A stretch of 64,000 bases of DNA from Stereocaulon alpinum (Eukaryota; Ascomycota; Lecanoromycetes; Lecanorales; Stereocaulaceae), in contig JAEUBA010000001.1 of the NCBI GenBank assembly GCA_018257865.1, positions 682,001 to 746,000 on the forward strand. The letters run 5' to 3'. A program made the translations under genes and the position numbers. This document shows, piece after piece, positions 55,404-64,000 of the stretch; position 1 is the first letter of the stretch, and each line of letters starts with the position of its first letter. Under the pieces are notes generated by a model, which was given only the letters and a program-made list of their open reading frames with translations, made no database searches and had not been told where the DNA came from.

Positions 55404-56753
55404 CTAGGCTGTGACGCGCCTTGTGTTTGCCCTCGCCCCCCATATCTGTGCTGGCGTAGCGTTAGTAGGTGGTTGGACTCGCCCATACTTGTCTTTCTTC
55501 GGAGTTTCGATCCTCCAACATTGTCGACTGTTGTTCTTCGGTGGCGACTCGGATCTCGCTTTCGCTCTCCAAATTCCTGGGGGGGTACCGTTGCGATCGG
55601 GTTGCGGGTTAGCATGATTGTCAGCTCCCCGAGTTTCGGTCTCTGAAGGTTGTCGCTCGTTAGTCTGCGGTGGTGAGTTGAGTTTCGCTCTCGCTCCCCA
55701 TATCTCTGAGGGAGTAGCATTGATGGGGGGTTGCTCTCGTCCATACTTGTCTACCGTTGTGGCCGGAGACTTTGGGGGCTTGTTGTCATGCTGCTGCAGT
55801 GGTGATTGTGCTCTTTTCGCAGCACACTGCTCCCATGTCTGTGTGGGGCTCGACGATAGGCTTGAGTTCTCGAGTCCCGCTTCTGCGATGGCCACCATTT
55901 CTCTTCGTTCTTCTTCGGTGATTTCGACCTCTTTCTCATCCTGCTCGACTTGCTGTGGCACCTGTTGGGGATTCGTGGATCGTGAGACTGCAGTTTCAGT
56001 GTGTTGCGTTGTTTTCGATGTTGAGGATGGCGTTGTTGGTAACGGTGCATTGAGGTATCTCATCAGCTCCGTTTGTGAAAGAAGGCTTGTTGCCATCTCT
56101 TCGCGGGCGGGGGATGGTAGTGAGTTAACGCACTTGATCAGTTCCGTGCAGACTGCTTGTCTGAAGGCTTCGGGGTCAATATGCTCGTCGCGTGGTATCG
56201 AATTTACGTAGGTCATGATCCCTGTATGTATAACCTTTCTGGGACCAGATGGTAAGGTGGTGCGGTCCTCGAACAGCTCTCTCGAGATGATAAGTGGGAC
56301 ATCTTCAGGGTTCAATGACAGGGTGGGTGTTGATGGACCGAAGTGCTCCCTGAATTCTGTCATTAGCTCTGGGCATGACCCAAGGTAGCTCTCCATTAAC
56401 TCGCAGATATTAGACGGTAGGGAGTCAAGGCAGTTGATTAGCTCCAGAATGAAGGCAACGTAGGCGTCGTCGGTCTCTGGTGAGGGCGAATCGGTCCAGT
56501 TCACAAACTTGGTGCTTGAGCAGAGATCGTCTTTCATCTTGGCGGAGGTGGTCGATGGTAGTTTCTCGATACATTTGAGGATTACCAAGCAGATGGCATG
56601 CTTGGAGTCGTGAGTGGGTTCGAAACCGTTTGGGAGAGGTAGTGCGAGTGCAGGTGGGGAGACTTCGAAGCGTGTGGCTGAACCCGCAAAGGCAGGAACA
56701 TCGGGATCTGTTAATGGCATTGGCCCCTTACCATGGAGTAGTACGAGTGCCAT
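55404..56753 (-). CDS. orphan protein with C-terminal 43-residue repeats
   Basis: Single ORF; the ATG at 56753 (MALVLLHGKGPMPLTDPD) is preferred over the one at 56882, which adds 43 residues rich in His/Thr. It gives 449 aa. No family recognised. Residues 1-235 contain three similar helical segments built around an LINCLDSLPS or LIKCVNSLPS core (also CLVILKCIEKLPSTTS), each followed by a short acidic/Ser stretch, so this half is itself repetitive. A Glu-rich helix (EITEEERREMVAIAEAGLE) follows, then tandem repeats around TPxxIWxARA and SPP. No signal peptide or membrane helix. It lies next to the copia element, in the part of the window with the fewest conserved genes, so it may be lineage-specific. 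Confidence 0.7.
   Translation of the reverse strand: MALVLLHGKGPMPLTDPDVPAFAGSATRFEVSPPALALPLPNGFEPTHDSKHAICLVILKCIEKLPSTTSAKMKDDLCSSTKFVNWTDSPSPETDDAYVAFILELINCLDSLPSNICELMESYLGSCPELMTEFREHFGPSTPTLSLNPEDVPLIISRELFEDRTTLPSGPRKVIHTGIMTYVNSIPRDEHIDPEAFRQAVCTELIKCVNSLPSPAREEMATSLLSQTELMRYLNAPLPTTPSSTSKTTQHTETAVSRSTNPQQVPQQVEQDEKEVEITEEERREMVAIAEAGLENSSLSSSPTQTWEQCAAKRAQSPLQQHDNKPPKSPATTVDKYGREQPPINATPSEIWGARAKLNSPPQTNERQPSETETRGADNHANPQPDRNGTPPGIWRAKARSESPPKNNSRQCWRIETPKKDKYGRVQPPTNATPAQIWGARANTRRVTA
55407..55751 (-). repeat. coding tandem repeat, 43-residue unit
   Basis: Three units of 129 bp read DKYGREQPPINATPSEIWGA, DNHANPQPDRNGTPPGIWRA and DKYGRVQPPTNATPAQIWGA, followed in the first two by an SPPxxN-RQ block. 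A fainter copy (SSPTQTWEQCAAKRAQSP) precedes them. The last unit is cut after 29 residues by the stop. Confidence 0.85.
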
Positions 56754-59377
56754 GTTGATGTCGAGATGGGTGTGAGGAGGTGTACGTATATGTATATGTA
56801 TGTGTGGCTGGAGGACAGCATTGTCTGACTTGATGAGTGATGCTTTGCTTGTGTAGAGTAGTGGGAGATGTATGCAAGGCACGAAGGTGATAATTATCGT
56901 TCAGTGATAAAAGGCAGTAGCTGGCCGAATTTAGAGTGATGATAAAGAGTATGAAGAAGGAAAGAAATGAGGGCGCGGTCCTCGCCTTTTTAAGGGAATC
57001 CCAAACGAGAGGAGTCATTTCTGGTGCGCAAGTTCTCTGGATATTCGAATATTTCGAAGCCTGCTGATCGAACGAAGCCTGCTAATTTTCGTGTAAAAAC
57101 TCGTATATCTGCTCATTCTGCGGCCTGCTTCGCCGCCCTCCACGAACGAGAACGAAATTTTTCCCCAGAAGTCCGGATATTCGATTATTTTAAAGCCTGC
57201 TGACTGGTCATAGCAGAATTGTAGTATATATTTAGTGCACAAGAACCGCATATCAGTTCATCCTGGATGCAATTTGCAAAATTTCCCCGCATCGCTCCGG
57301 ACGATGCGCATTAGAGACATGGAAATTGAAAAAAAAGGACATTAAATTGAAAATTGCTGATTCAGCTGCGGCGAAGGTAAACTGGGTACAACGGTCGTGA
57401 TCGCTCAATTGAGCAAGTTTGAGGCCTGCTGCAGATATCGGATAATGCTTGGCAACGCGCACACTGCACTCAGCACCACAGAATCATCGATTCTTCCTGG
57501 TTTTGGAACATGAGGCAAAAGCAGACTTCACACATCGCTATTTTTCCCATCGTGAAGGCAAACCTTGATCACGAAGGTTACTGAGATTGAAAGTGCTTTG
57601 AACATTTCAGTGCCTTCACGTGAAGTTTGGAAGTAATTGTCTGATGCGGCAGAGTGAACCTTAGTATATATCGATTGAAAATCAAAGCAGATACATGAAC
57701 AATCCGAGATGACCTTTGCAGATTTACACCTTTTGAGAACTGACCTCTCCTCCTCGTGACATCCCTGCATGTCTCCGAAGAACTCCTACGCAATGCACTC
57801 ACCACGCCAGCTGTAGTGAGGTCAAATTACTCCGTATCGTGAAAGCTATCGAGTATTGATGATCTGTCAGAGTAAGCAGGGCATGCTTCACTGCTAGTGA
57901 GAGCATGGTGACACGCTGAAGACCGCGACCTTGTGCTTTGCACCCTATACGATGTCTGTGTGATTGCTCCAGCTGAACTTGGTTTAGTGGGCGCTAGGAA
58001 GACATCTGAGGTCAGCTGGAGCGTAGGCGTTGGCGTTGAGCTTGTATTGATGATACCTGAACGCTCTTAGACGGGCTTAACGAACCCATTCTGGTGGCGG
58101 GCAGGCTTTGAGATCTCATTACGAGGCATGCCCTTGGCCTGCAGGGTCACAAGATATTTGCAAGACTGTGAATGCGCTCATGAGAGGTAGCCCATTCACA
58201 GGGTCGACACCTTACTAACCAACTAAAAGCCTTGAAGTGTCGGGTTGGAAAGCTCTGAAGCTGCAGTCAGATCAATCCTCAAAAGGCAATTGCGTATTTT
58301 CAGACAGTATCTCTCAAGTAAGATCATCTGGAGGATCGGTCTGCCTTTACATTGCGCCAGGGGTATCGGTGCAGAGTTATGATTGAATATTCCATGCACA
58401 TGTAACGGGCTTGACACTCATATCTACCGCGTTGTTCCCTACTATCCTACTCCTGCTGTGCATGATTTTCGTATAGGCCATGGTTTCTATGTGCTATTCT
58501 TGCGTAAGCTCAGTGTTCACATCTAGGATAGGGATGGACTCGGCCTTTGAAGACTTGATAAGGATTTCGGATTTGAAATGATATATGTAAGAGCTGATCT
58601 TCCTTGGCTGATGGTAGCCTTTGTGTAGTACATCACATCAATGAATATTGAGAATCTCCTAGGATATACTCATATCATTCAAGCGCTTCAGCAGACTCCA
58701 GGACCAGACTATAGACTGGGCAGTAGATGAGTAGGGCAGTGCAGCCAAACTTTGTAAGTCGGCTAGAGGTGTCCCGTTCAAGGGCTTCTCGCACAAAGCC
58801 CTCTCTAGAACTCGTAGAACCTGGTTGCCAGTGGATGATCGATATCTACACCGGTCTCACGTGGTCGACTCTTTTCGAGGTATATCATCACTTCGCCGGT
58901 CACACACGCTCTCTACCGTACTCAAGAGGAAAACACTGAGGCCAAAGATGTGGCCCATTAATGGAGCAGCGAAGCGCGCAGACGGTGAAGTCAACACCAC
59001 TCGGTAGCCTGGACCTCAAACCCCTCATGGATTGACAACTGTAAAAACATTTGAGCAAGTGAGACGCAACTTCACCTCAAAGTGTCTCCGCAAGGCTCGC
59101 AACGGCAGAATGGTCGTCTTCCATGCGCCCGAAGACGTGCCTACAAATGCAAGTAAAGTCCAAAAGATCATGACTCGTGTCTGCATATCCACGGGTTAGG
59201 GCCTGTACTCTCAATATCATAAGTGACGAGAGGAGCACCTATTGGAAAGATCTCAGAATTTCTCCATCACAAGGTCTTGCTGATCCTGATTATGTAGCGG
59301 CTGTTGATAGTGCGTGTTGTGCATGTGTGAGCCGAACTCAAGCCCGGCATCTCCACCATGTTTTAGAAGACTATAAC
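56754..59377. other. gene-poor region
   Basis: 2.6 kb between the orphan gene and the HET gene stop. Only short ORFs without family features. It contains a degenerate two-copy repeat at 57039-57310 (listed separately). No tRNA or rRNA gene recognised. Confidence 0.6.
57039..57310. repeat. two degenerate tandem copies of about 136 bp
   Basis: GGATATTCGAATATTTCGAA at 57039 and GGATATTCGATTATTTTAAA at 57175, each followed by GCCTGCTGA, mark copies 136 bp apart. Further matches are GTGTAAAAACTCGTATATC with GTGCACAAGAACCGCATATC and a TTTCCCC block near the unit end. Similarity outside these blocks is weak. Confidence 0.5.
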
Positions 59378-61237
59378 TCAACCGAACCATATGAGTTCGC
59401 ATTGATCCTCATCGTATGCTTCGCCATTCATGATTCCATGAACGTAGCAATCACCAACCAGCTTCATAGACTCAGGCTTGACCTTCCTAGCCACGAGAGG
59501 CAGCTTTCCACCTCGGCATATGACAAGTAAATCGCCGGCTTGCACCGCATCACCTGCGAGTCCGATGTAGCGGCGTTCCGTCCTGATCAATCTGCGATTC
59601 GCAGCATTGCCCATCATCGTCTTAAATTCATGTGGTGCAGCGGGGTTGGGTAGGCATATGAGATAACGGAAAAGCATCCAACAGAGTGACAAGACTAAGA
59701 TTGATGCTAAAGCACATTCGAACGCTGGTGACGGTAGACGTCGTAGGTATGCGTGCCGGAAAGAATGCCGCGTCCAAGCCACATAGTATGCCTTTATCCG
59801 ATCTTTGTCCCTTAGTCGTGCTATGCCAGGGTTGTAGCCGGCGATCAGCGTCTGCCAGTAGGCGTCTTCTAGGTCTTCGTCCGTCACATATTTGCGAGAG
59901 TAGAGGAGACCAGTGACAGCTCTCCAATTCATGTAGCGCTTCCGCTCTGCAAATGCTTCATACATTCTGGAGATCAATGTGGACTTGTCGTTGTCGCCAT
60001 CTTCCAAAGGCTGAGTTTCGCCGACTTCACTTACGACGTCGAAGAGTAGACCTGATAGCCCAAGCAGATGACCGTCTGTGGAGAATCTAGGATGGCATTC
60101 GGTGTCCAGGGACACGCGATACATAGGAGATCCAACGATATTATGTTCGAGACCTGTAAGGGAGGACGTAGGTAGGGGTTTACTTAGATTGGGGACCCAT
60201 GATGGAAATTCCGAGCTTTCGTGATCGCTTGGCACGCTCAGAACATCCAAATTCTTACCTTTTGTCAGCATCTTGACAGCTATGTCACGATAGACTTCGA
60301 GGACAGGCAAGCTGTAATCCGGACGGATGTCCAAGCCTTCCGAGCCAGCGTCGGTTGCTAAACCACATAATGCATACACCTTGTCTCTCGGATCTGTCGT
60401 TGATGCAGTTCGATGACGGAGCAAAAGGGAGAGCAGATTTTGCTTGACACCACTTCGGAAGGCCTGACGGGTAAGCCCCATTGTCCATACTCTCGCGTCA
60501 TCACTGGTCAAGTACTCCATGGCCAATCCAATATCACTCGAGACTATCAAAGCTAGCATGAAATCATCATAGGAGCTTGTGTCTTTACCGCAGTAAATTG
60601 TAATGGAGGAAGCTAGAGCTGCCTCTTGAATGATCCAGCCTCTTCCAAACCACGGGCGTTTCAATATACCGAAGAAGCCTGGCCAATCATCGTCTGTTCG
60701 GGATGGTAGACCGTACAGGTTTTGCAGGTCTGAACTCGAATGCGGTTCTGTCATGTCTCGCGTATTCCCAGTCGAATCCCGCTTGCTTTTTGCGTTAACG
60801 AGTGTTGAAACTAGCTTCATCCCCAGAGAACTGTTATTGGCTGCTTCTCCAAGCCATACGACAACACCCTGTGCCTGTTCGTAAATGCGTCGCATAAGCC
60901 GTACCTGTTGATTTCGCTCATTGATGTCCTTTTGGTTGATGCATATTGCATCGGCCCACAATGCCCTTATTCTGGGCGGATAATATCGCAGTCGCCGTAG
61001 CGCAAGCTGTAAGCTCGTCGTAATTGCTAGGGGCTTACCATTGCACGTAATGGTTTGATTTGGCGGTGGGTCGCCCCAGCAGTATGAAAGGGCCTCATAC
61101 TGTGGACTGTCGGCTAAGCGGACGTGCCTGATTGTGCATTGTAATATATCAATGTCACTCCCCGGGTGAATGTCGATGAGGCGTATCGTTTCCCCTTCGC
61201 CATCCTCGGAGATGGCGGTGTAGTGGTAGGTGTCCAT
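59378..61237 (-). CDS. HET-domain protein (heterokaryon incompatibility)
   Basis: Single exon, 619 aa, typical for the family. HET proteins trigger or modulate cell death after fusion of genetically different hyphae. The HET domain (about residues 45-200) shows its three signatures: YEALSYCWGDP, LWADAICINQKDINERNQQV with RLMRRIYEQAQGVVVWLGEA, and GRGWIIQEAALA with the CGKD that follows. The middle holds DPRDKVYALCGLA and DYSLPVLEVYRDIA, usual for HET-6-like proteins. Near residue 510 a hydrophobic helix (ALASILVLSLCWMLFRYLIC) may anchor it in a membrane, which most family members lack. The end is the usual GDCYVHGIMNGEAYDE. No STAND or lipase-like partner gene is next to it. It diverges from INP1 with 380 bp between start codons. 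Confidence 0.95.
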   Translation of the reverse strand: MDTYHYTAISEDGEGETIRLIDIHPGSDIDILQCTIRHVRLADSPQYEALSYCWGDPPPNQTITCNGKPLAITTSLQLALRRLRYYPPRIRALWADAICINQKDINERNQQVRLMRRIYEQAQGVVVWLGEAANNSSLGMKLVSTLVNAKSKRDSTGNTRDMTEPHSSSDLQNLYGLPSRTDDDWPGFFGILKRPWFGRGWIIQEAALASSITIYCGKDTSSYDDFMLALIVSSDIGLAMEYLTSDDARVWTMGLTRQAFRSGVKQNLLSLLLRHRTASTTDPRDKVYALCGLATDAGSEGLDIRPDYSLPVLEVYRDIAVKMLTKGKNLDVLSVPSDHESSEFPSWVPNLSKPLPTSSLTGLEHNIVGSPMYRVSLDTECHPRFSTDGHLLGLSGLLFDVVSEVGETQPLEDGDNDKSTLISRMYEAFAERKRYMNWRAVTGLLYSRKYVTDEDLEDAYWQTLIAGYNPGIARLRDKDRIKAYYVAWTRHSFRHAYLRRLPSPAFECALASILVLSLCWMLFRYLICLPNPAAPHEFKTMMGNAANRRLIRTERRYIGLAGDAVQAGDLLVICRGGKLPLVARKVKPESMKLVGDCYVHGIMNGEAYDEDQCELIWFG

Positions 61238-61617
61238 GGCTCAAGCGTGATGGTCCTTGAACCGCGGCCGGGCACGTCAGGCACGGGAAAGATATCATGT
61301 CTTTGGGACGGGCTTCGGGAGTAGCGTTCCGGGACCCTTCTAGGGCTGCGTGAGAACTTCTTGGTCCTTAACCTGCCGGGGTGCCGATCTCCGCACAGCC
61401 CAGAAGCGCCGGCCTCCAAGGGCCACCGAACTCAATTGGAGGCGCAATGCCAAGCCTTACGGCGTCACCCCGGCCCCGGGCCTATCTTCACTATTGACGA
61501 CCGAGGCGACCACCTGGAAGCTCATCAACAATTTCTCAGATACGACGTGAGCCTCACGCGATGGGAACTGCTTCACGAATTGAAGATCAAACTTACTCTC
61601 CCCACTGACAACTACAA
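61238..61617. other. divergent promoter region, HET gene / INP1
   Basis: 380 bp between start codons. Short ORFs here overlap the 5' ends and are not supported. Confidence 0.5.
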
Positions 61618-63445
61618 ATGGCGCTTGTATCAGCGCCCTCTACTCCCGACAGAGCGGTGCAACCACCAGGGATTCGCCGATCCTTTACAGCGCCTATCAA
61701 GTCCTCCAGATCAGCCATCCCAATCTCTGAGGAGGTTGCACAAGGGGCCGAAACGCTATACGCACATAGCGCTTGCAAGATCGTCTCTTTTCATACATCG
61801 ACCAGTCTAAGCAGGAGGCATTCAAGTGTGAGCGATGGACGATTAGAATTTGGAGATCAGGAAGCTGGGACACTGACATGGAAGTCTACAACAGAAAGGA
61901 CCATCGCCGCCGGTATGATCACATATGTGCTTGTGCTCGTCGGGAAACCGCTGACGTATGTTTCCAGGACCACTGCGTATTTATAGGGTCCTCGGAACCG
62001 CCTTCCTCAATTCTGGCGATACCTTACATCCCATCCTACCGAGATCGCAGTGTTGGTGCGTAGATGGCGAATCGAAATTGGTGCTCCGGATAAGACCGAA
62101 TACTTACTACCGGATCGAGTTGCCTACAAGCACCTTGGAAGAGAACAAGCAGGTGGAAAAGCTGAAGGCTGTCCTAGCTAAGGTGCTGCAGTATGAGGTC
62201 ACGCCATGTCCGTTCAAACGAGGCTTCTATATCGAGTTACCAGAACCACCTAAAACGCCTATAATTAAACGACCGTGGAGACCTAGGCCGCGACCCGAGG
62301 GTACGTCATATATGTCTGAAGAGCTGGAGGGTATCGACGAGCTTACTTTGGAGGACTCATATCCACCAACCCCAGCAAATGGCGAGACTGAATCGCCTGG
62401 GCGATCGCTTGAGCCAGATAATGGGAATCGAAGAAACCAATCAGCTGTTCAATCGGATGATAGTAGTACAGGAAGCACAGAAAATGAACCTGACAGTGAA
62501 GCCACGGATGACACAGGCTTTACCTACAAAGACCCGCACGATCAAGTACGCGAAGGCTTCTACGACTTCGAGACTCCGACGCGGCCCAAGGCTCTGCGAA
62601 CTGGGGGGCGGACTTTCACCGCACCGCCGCAGCTGACTCTAAAACCTACGGCCCCTTCCAATACTGGAACCACAGCCCTCCCAATGCCCCCGCTTAAGAA
62701 GGAGCCATCTAGTCTAGCATCGAGCGTGGATTCATTTCACTCCTTTCACAGCCCAATCTCTCCACTACCGCCCTCACCACCCTTCTCTCATGCTTCACCT
62801 TCCCAAGAGCTCGAAGACGGTATCAACGTCTCGCGGACGCGTAGCCATAAACGTGATGTATCTGAAGTAACTGTCAGGGCCGGCTCTCCGGAACTTTGGA
62901 CGCTCAGCAGTGGACCTTCCGGTGAGGAAGCTACACACCATTCACCTCCTGCCCTTCCAGACACACCAACTCTCGAGAGTGACGCTGCCTCACTGGATGA
63001 GGATCACTGGTCGGAAGCAATCACCCCATCACCTCCCACAGAACTTCGACATCGTATACGGTCTAGGCGACGTACCCAGTCGCCTCTACCATCAAATTCC
63101 AACCTATACGCACCTTACTCACCGCGAACACACATGTCAGGACATCATCTGACTACTGCCATCTTGCAGAGGACCTGTTCAATACTGCTGGGACCCCCAA
63201 TCCAGCTTGTAGCCCTAATGTTAAGAATTGCCGCGAAGATAGCAAGGGGTGCGTTTCGAGGTACAACATACGGCTACGGCGATCGGGGTCAGAAAATACC
63301 TTGCTCGTGGGATTTCAGTGACGGCAGTGATGAGAACGAAGATTATTGGGAAGAAGACGATTATGGCTTCTCACTTAGTAAAGCGCCATCGGCTAGTAGT
63401 AATGCTGAAGCTAAAGACGGTGGTGGGTCTTGGGAAATCGACTGA
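61618..63445 (+). CDS. INP1: inheritance of peroxisomes protein 1 (Inp1)
   Basis: Exons 61618..61912 and 61968..63445, 590 aa; the 55-bp intron (GTATGA/CCAG) joins STTERTIAAG to PLRIYRVLGTAFLNSG. Inp1 tethers peroxisomes to the cell cortex through Pex3 so that some stay in the mother compartment. Family blocks: RRSFTAPIKSSRSA and AETLYAHSACKIVSFHTSTS, GTLTWKS, LHPILPRSQCWCVDGESK with VLRIRPNTYYRIELPTSTLE, and VLQYEVTPCPFKRGF (the PH-like core). The remaining 300 residues are disordered and rich in Ser/Pro/Glu, with a more hydrophobic segment near 520 (PIQLVALMLRIAAKIARGA) and an acidic end. Length agrees with Pezizomycotina orthologues. Confidence 0.92.
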
Positions 63446-64000
63446 TGATGGTATATCCGTAGCATCTTTTCCTCATGTGGATAAATATTGCATGGCGCTT
63501 GGGTATTTGATGGATAGGTAGTTAGGTTTAGGATATATGGTGGTGGGCAAAGGAGGATTCGTGATGATACCATGAGCGGTCTTGATTATATACCGATCTA
63601 CTCTAGGGGTTTTGGGAGTTTTTATATATTGGTTTCTTCTCTGTACTTTTACTACAACACAGCACCATGGTATCCATAATGATTGTCAATATTTCGAGCA
63701 ACAAAAGTCTGTTGAGAGTAACTATTTAGCTCGCGACTATGACGAGTTGACACTTCTGCTGGTAATGCTGACATTGTCCACAATTTTGTCTATGACTCGG
63801 ACAGCATCCAAAGCCCCGTTTTCGAAGAAACAGATCACAATTAAGCATCAACTTGATAATCCCTTACCACACCTTCCCAACCTTTCAAGCTCTTAGACGC
63901 AACATTAAGCAGCAAACCACCAACCCATGCTCCGGATCTCAAAGAAAACATCCATTCACTACTCTAATCCTTTCACAAACCCGTCCAACTTCTCGATATA
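63446..64000. other. right-edge region
   Basis: No complete gene. On the minus strand the last 42 bases read YIEKLDGFVKGLE and a stop at 63959-63961, which could be the C-terminus of a gene that starts beyond the window; too short to support. The plus-strand ORF at 63582-63896 has no family features. Confidence 0.3.

Noticed and set aside
55382..55744. 120-codon minus-strand ORF in another frame of the orphan gene
   Set aside because: It repeats only because the 129-bp DNA repeat is a multiple of three; the other frame extends much further and has a better start.
1..64000. CRISPR arrays, bacterial operons or phage genes
   Set aside because: The window is eukaryotic: spliced genes throughout, no spaced identical repeats of CRISPR type and no ribosome binding sites.

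Overview
The window is nuclear DNA of a filamentous ascomycete (Pezizomycotina). The signs are genes broken by many short GT-AG introns (about 45-115 bp, often with CTAAC or CTGAC branch sites), Pezizomycotina-type proteins (HET domain, DIM-2 cytosine methyltransferase, INP1, an Mtf2-like mitochondrial protein), and an LTR retrotransposon mutated in the CpA-to-TpA pattern of repeat-induced point mutation (RIP). I cannot name the species. Exon limits were placed by hand by matching splice sites to reading frame and to remembered family patterns; no alignment was run.

Layout. 0-3.2 kb: a divergent pair, an Mtf2-like gene cut by the left edge and the WD40 gene CMR1. 3.2-7.7 kb: gene-poor, with two perfect hairpins, an unrecognised exon-like ORF and a decayed tandem array with a period of about 64 bp. 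7.7-12.8 kb: a DHA2-type MFS transporter and, diverging from it, a kynurenine 3-monooxygenase-like flavoprotein with an altered FAD motif. 14-20.4 kb: a coiled-coil protein and a complete DIM-2 type DNA methyltransferase. 20.7-47.2 kb: a dense housekeeping block: NUP42-like CCCH/FG nucleoporin, dihydrolipoyl dehydrogenase, an FMO-like enzyme, SGD1/NOM1, ribosomal protein uS10, a phosphopentomutase-type enzyme, condensin SMC4, SRP14, an unknown coiled-coil protein, a secreted SGNH esterase, a multi-pass membrane protein and a formamidase. 47.4-49.4 kb: a CUE-domain ASCC2/Cue3-like gene. 49.5-55.0 kb: a full-length Ty1/copia element (214-bp LTRs, 5-bp target duplication) on the minus strand. 55.4-56.8 kb: an orphan protein with C-terminal repeats. 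57-59.4 kb: gene-poor. 59.4-61.2 kb: a HET-domain gene. 61.6-63.4 kb: INP1.

How parts relate. The DIM-2 gene and the RIP-mutated copia element are two sides of the same genome-defence biology: DIM-2 methylates cytosines in RIP-mutated DNA in Neurospora, and this element shows RIP-type changes that stop sharply inside each LTR. Many genes form head-to-head pairs with 200-400 bp between start codons (Mtf2-like/CMR1, dim-2/NUP42, SGD1/uS10, PGM/SMC4, SRP14/unknown, HET/INP1), which suggests shared promoters. The most unusual protein is the kynurenine 3-monooxygenase-like gene beside an exporter-type MFS gene.
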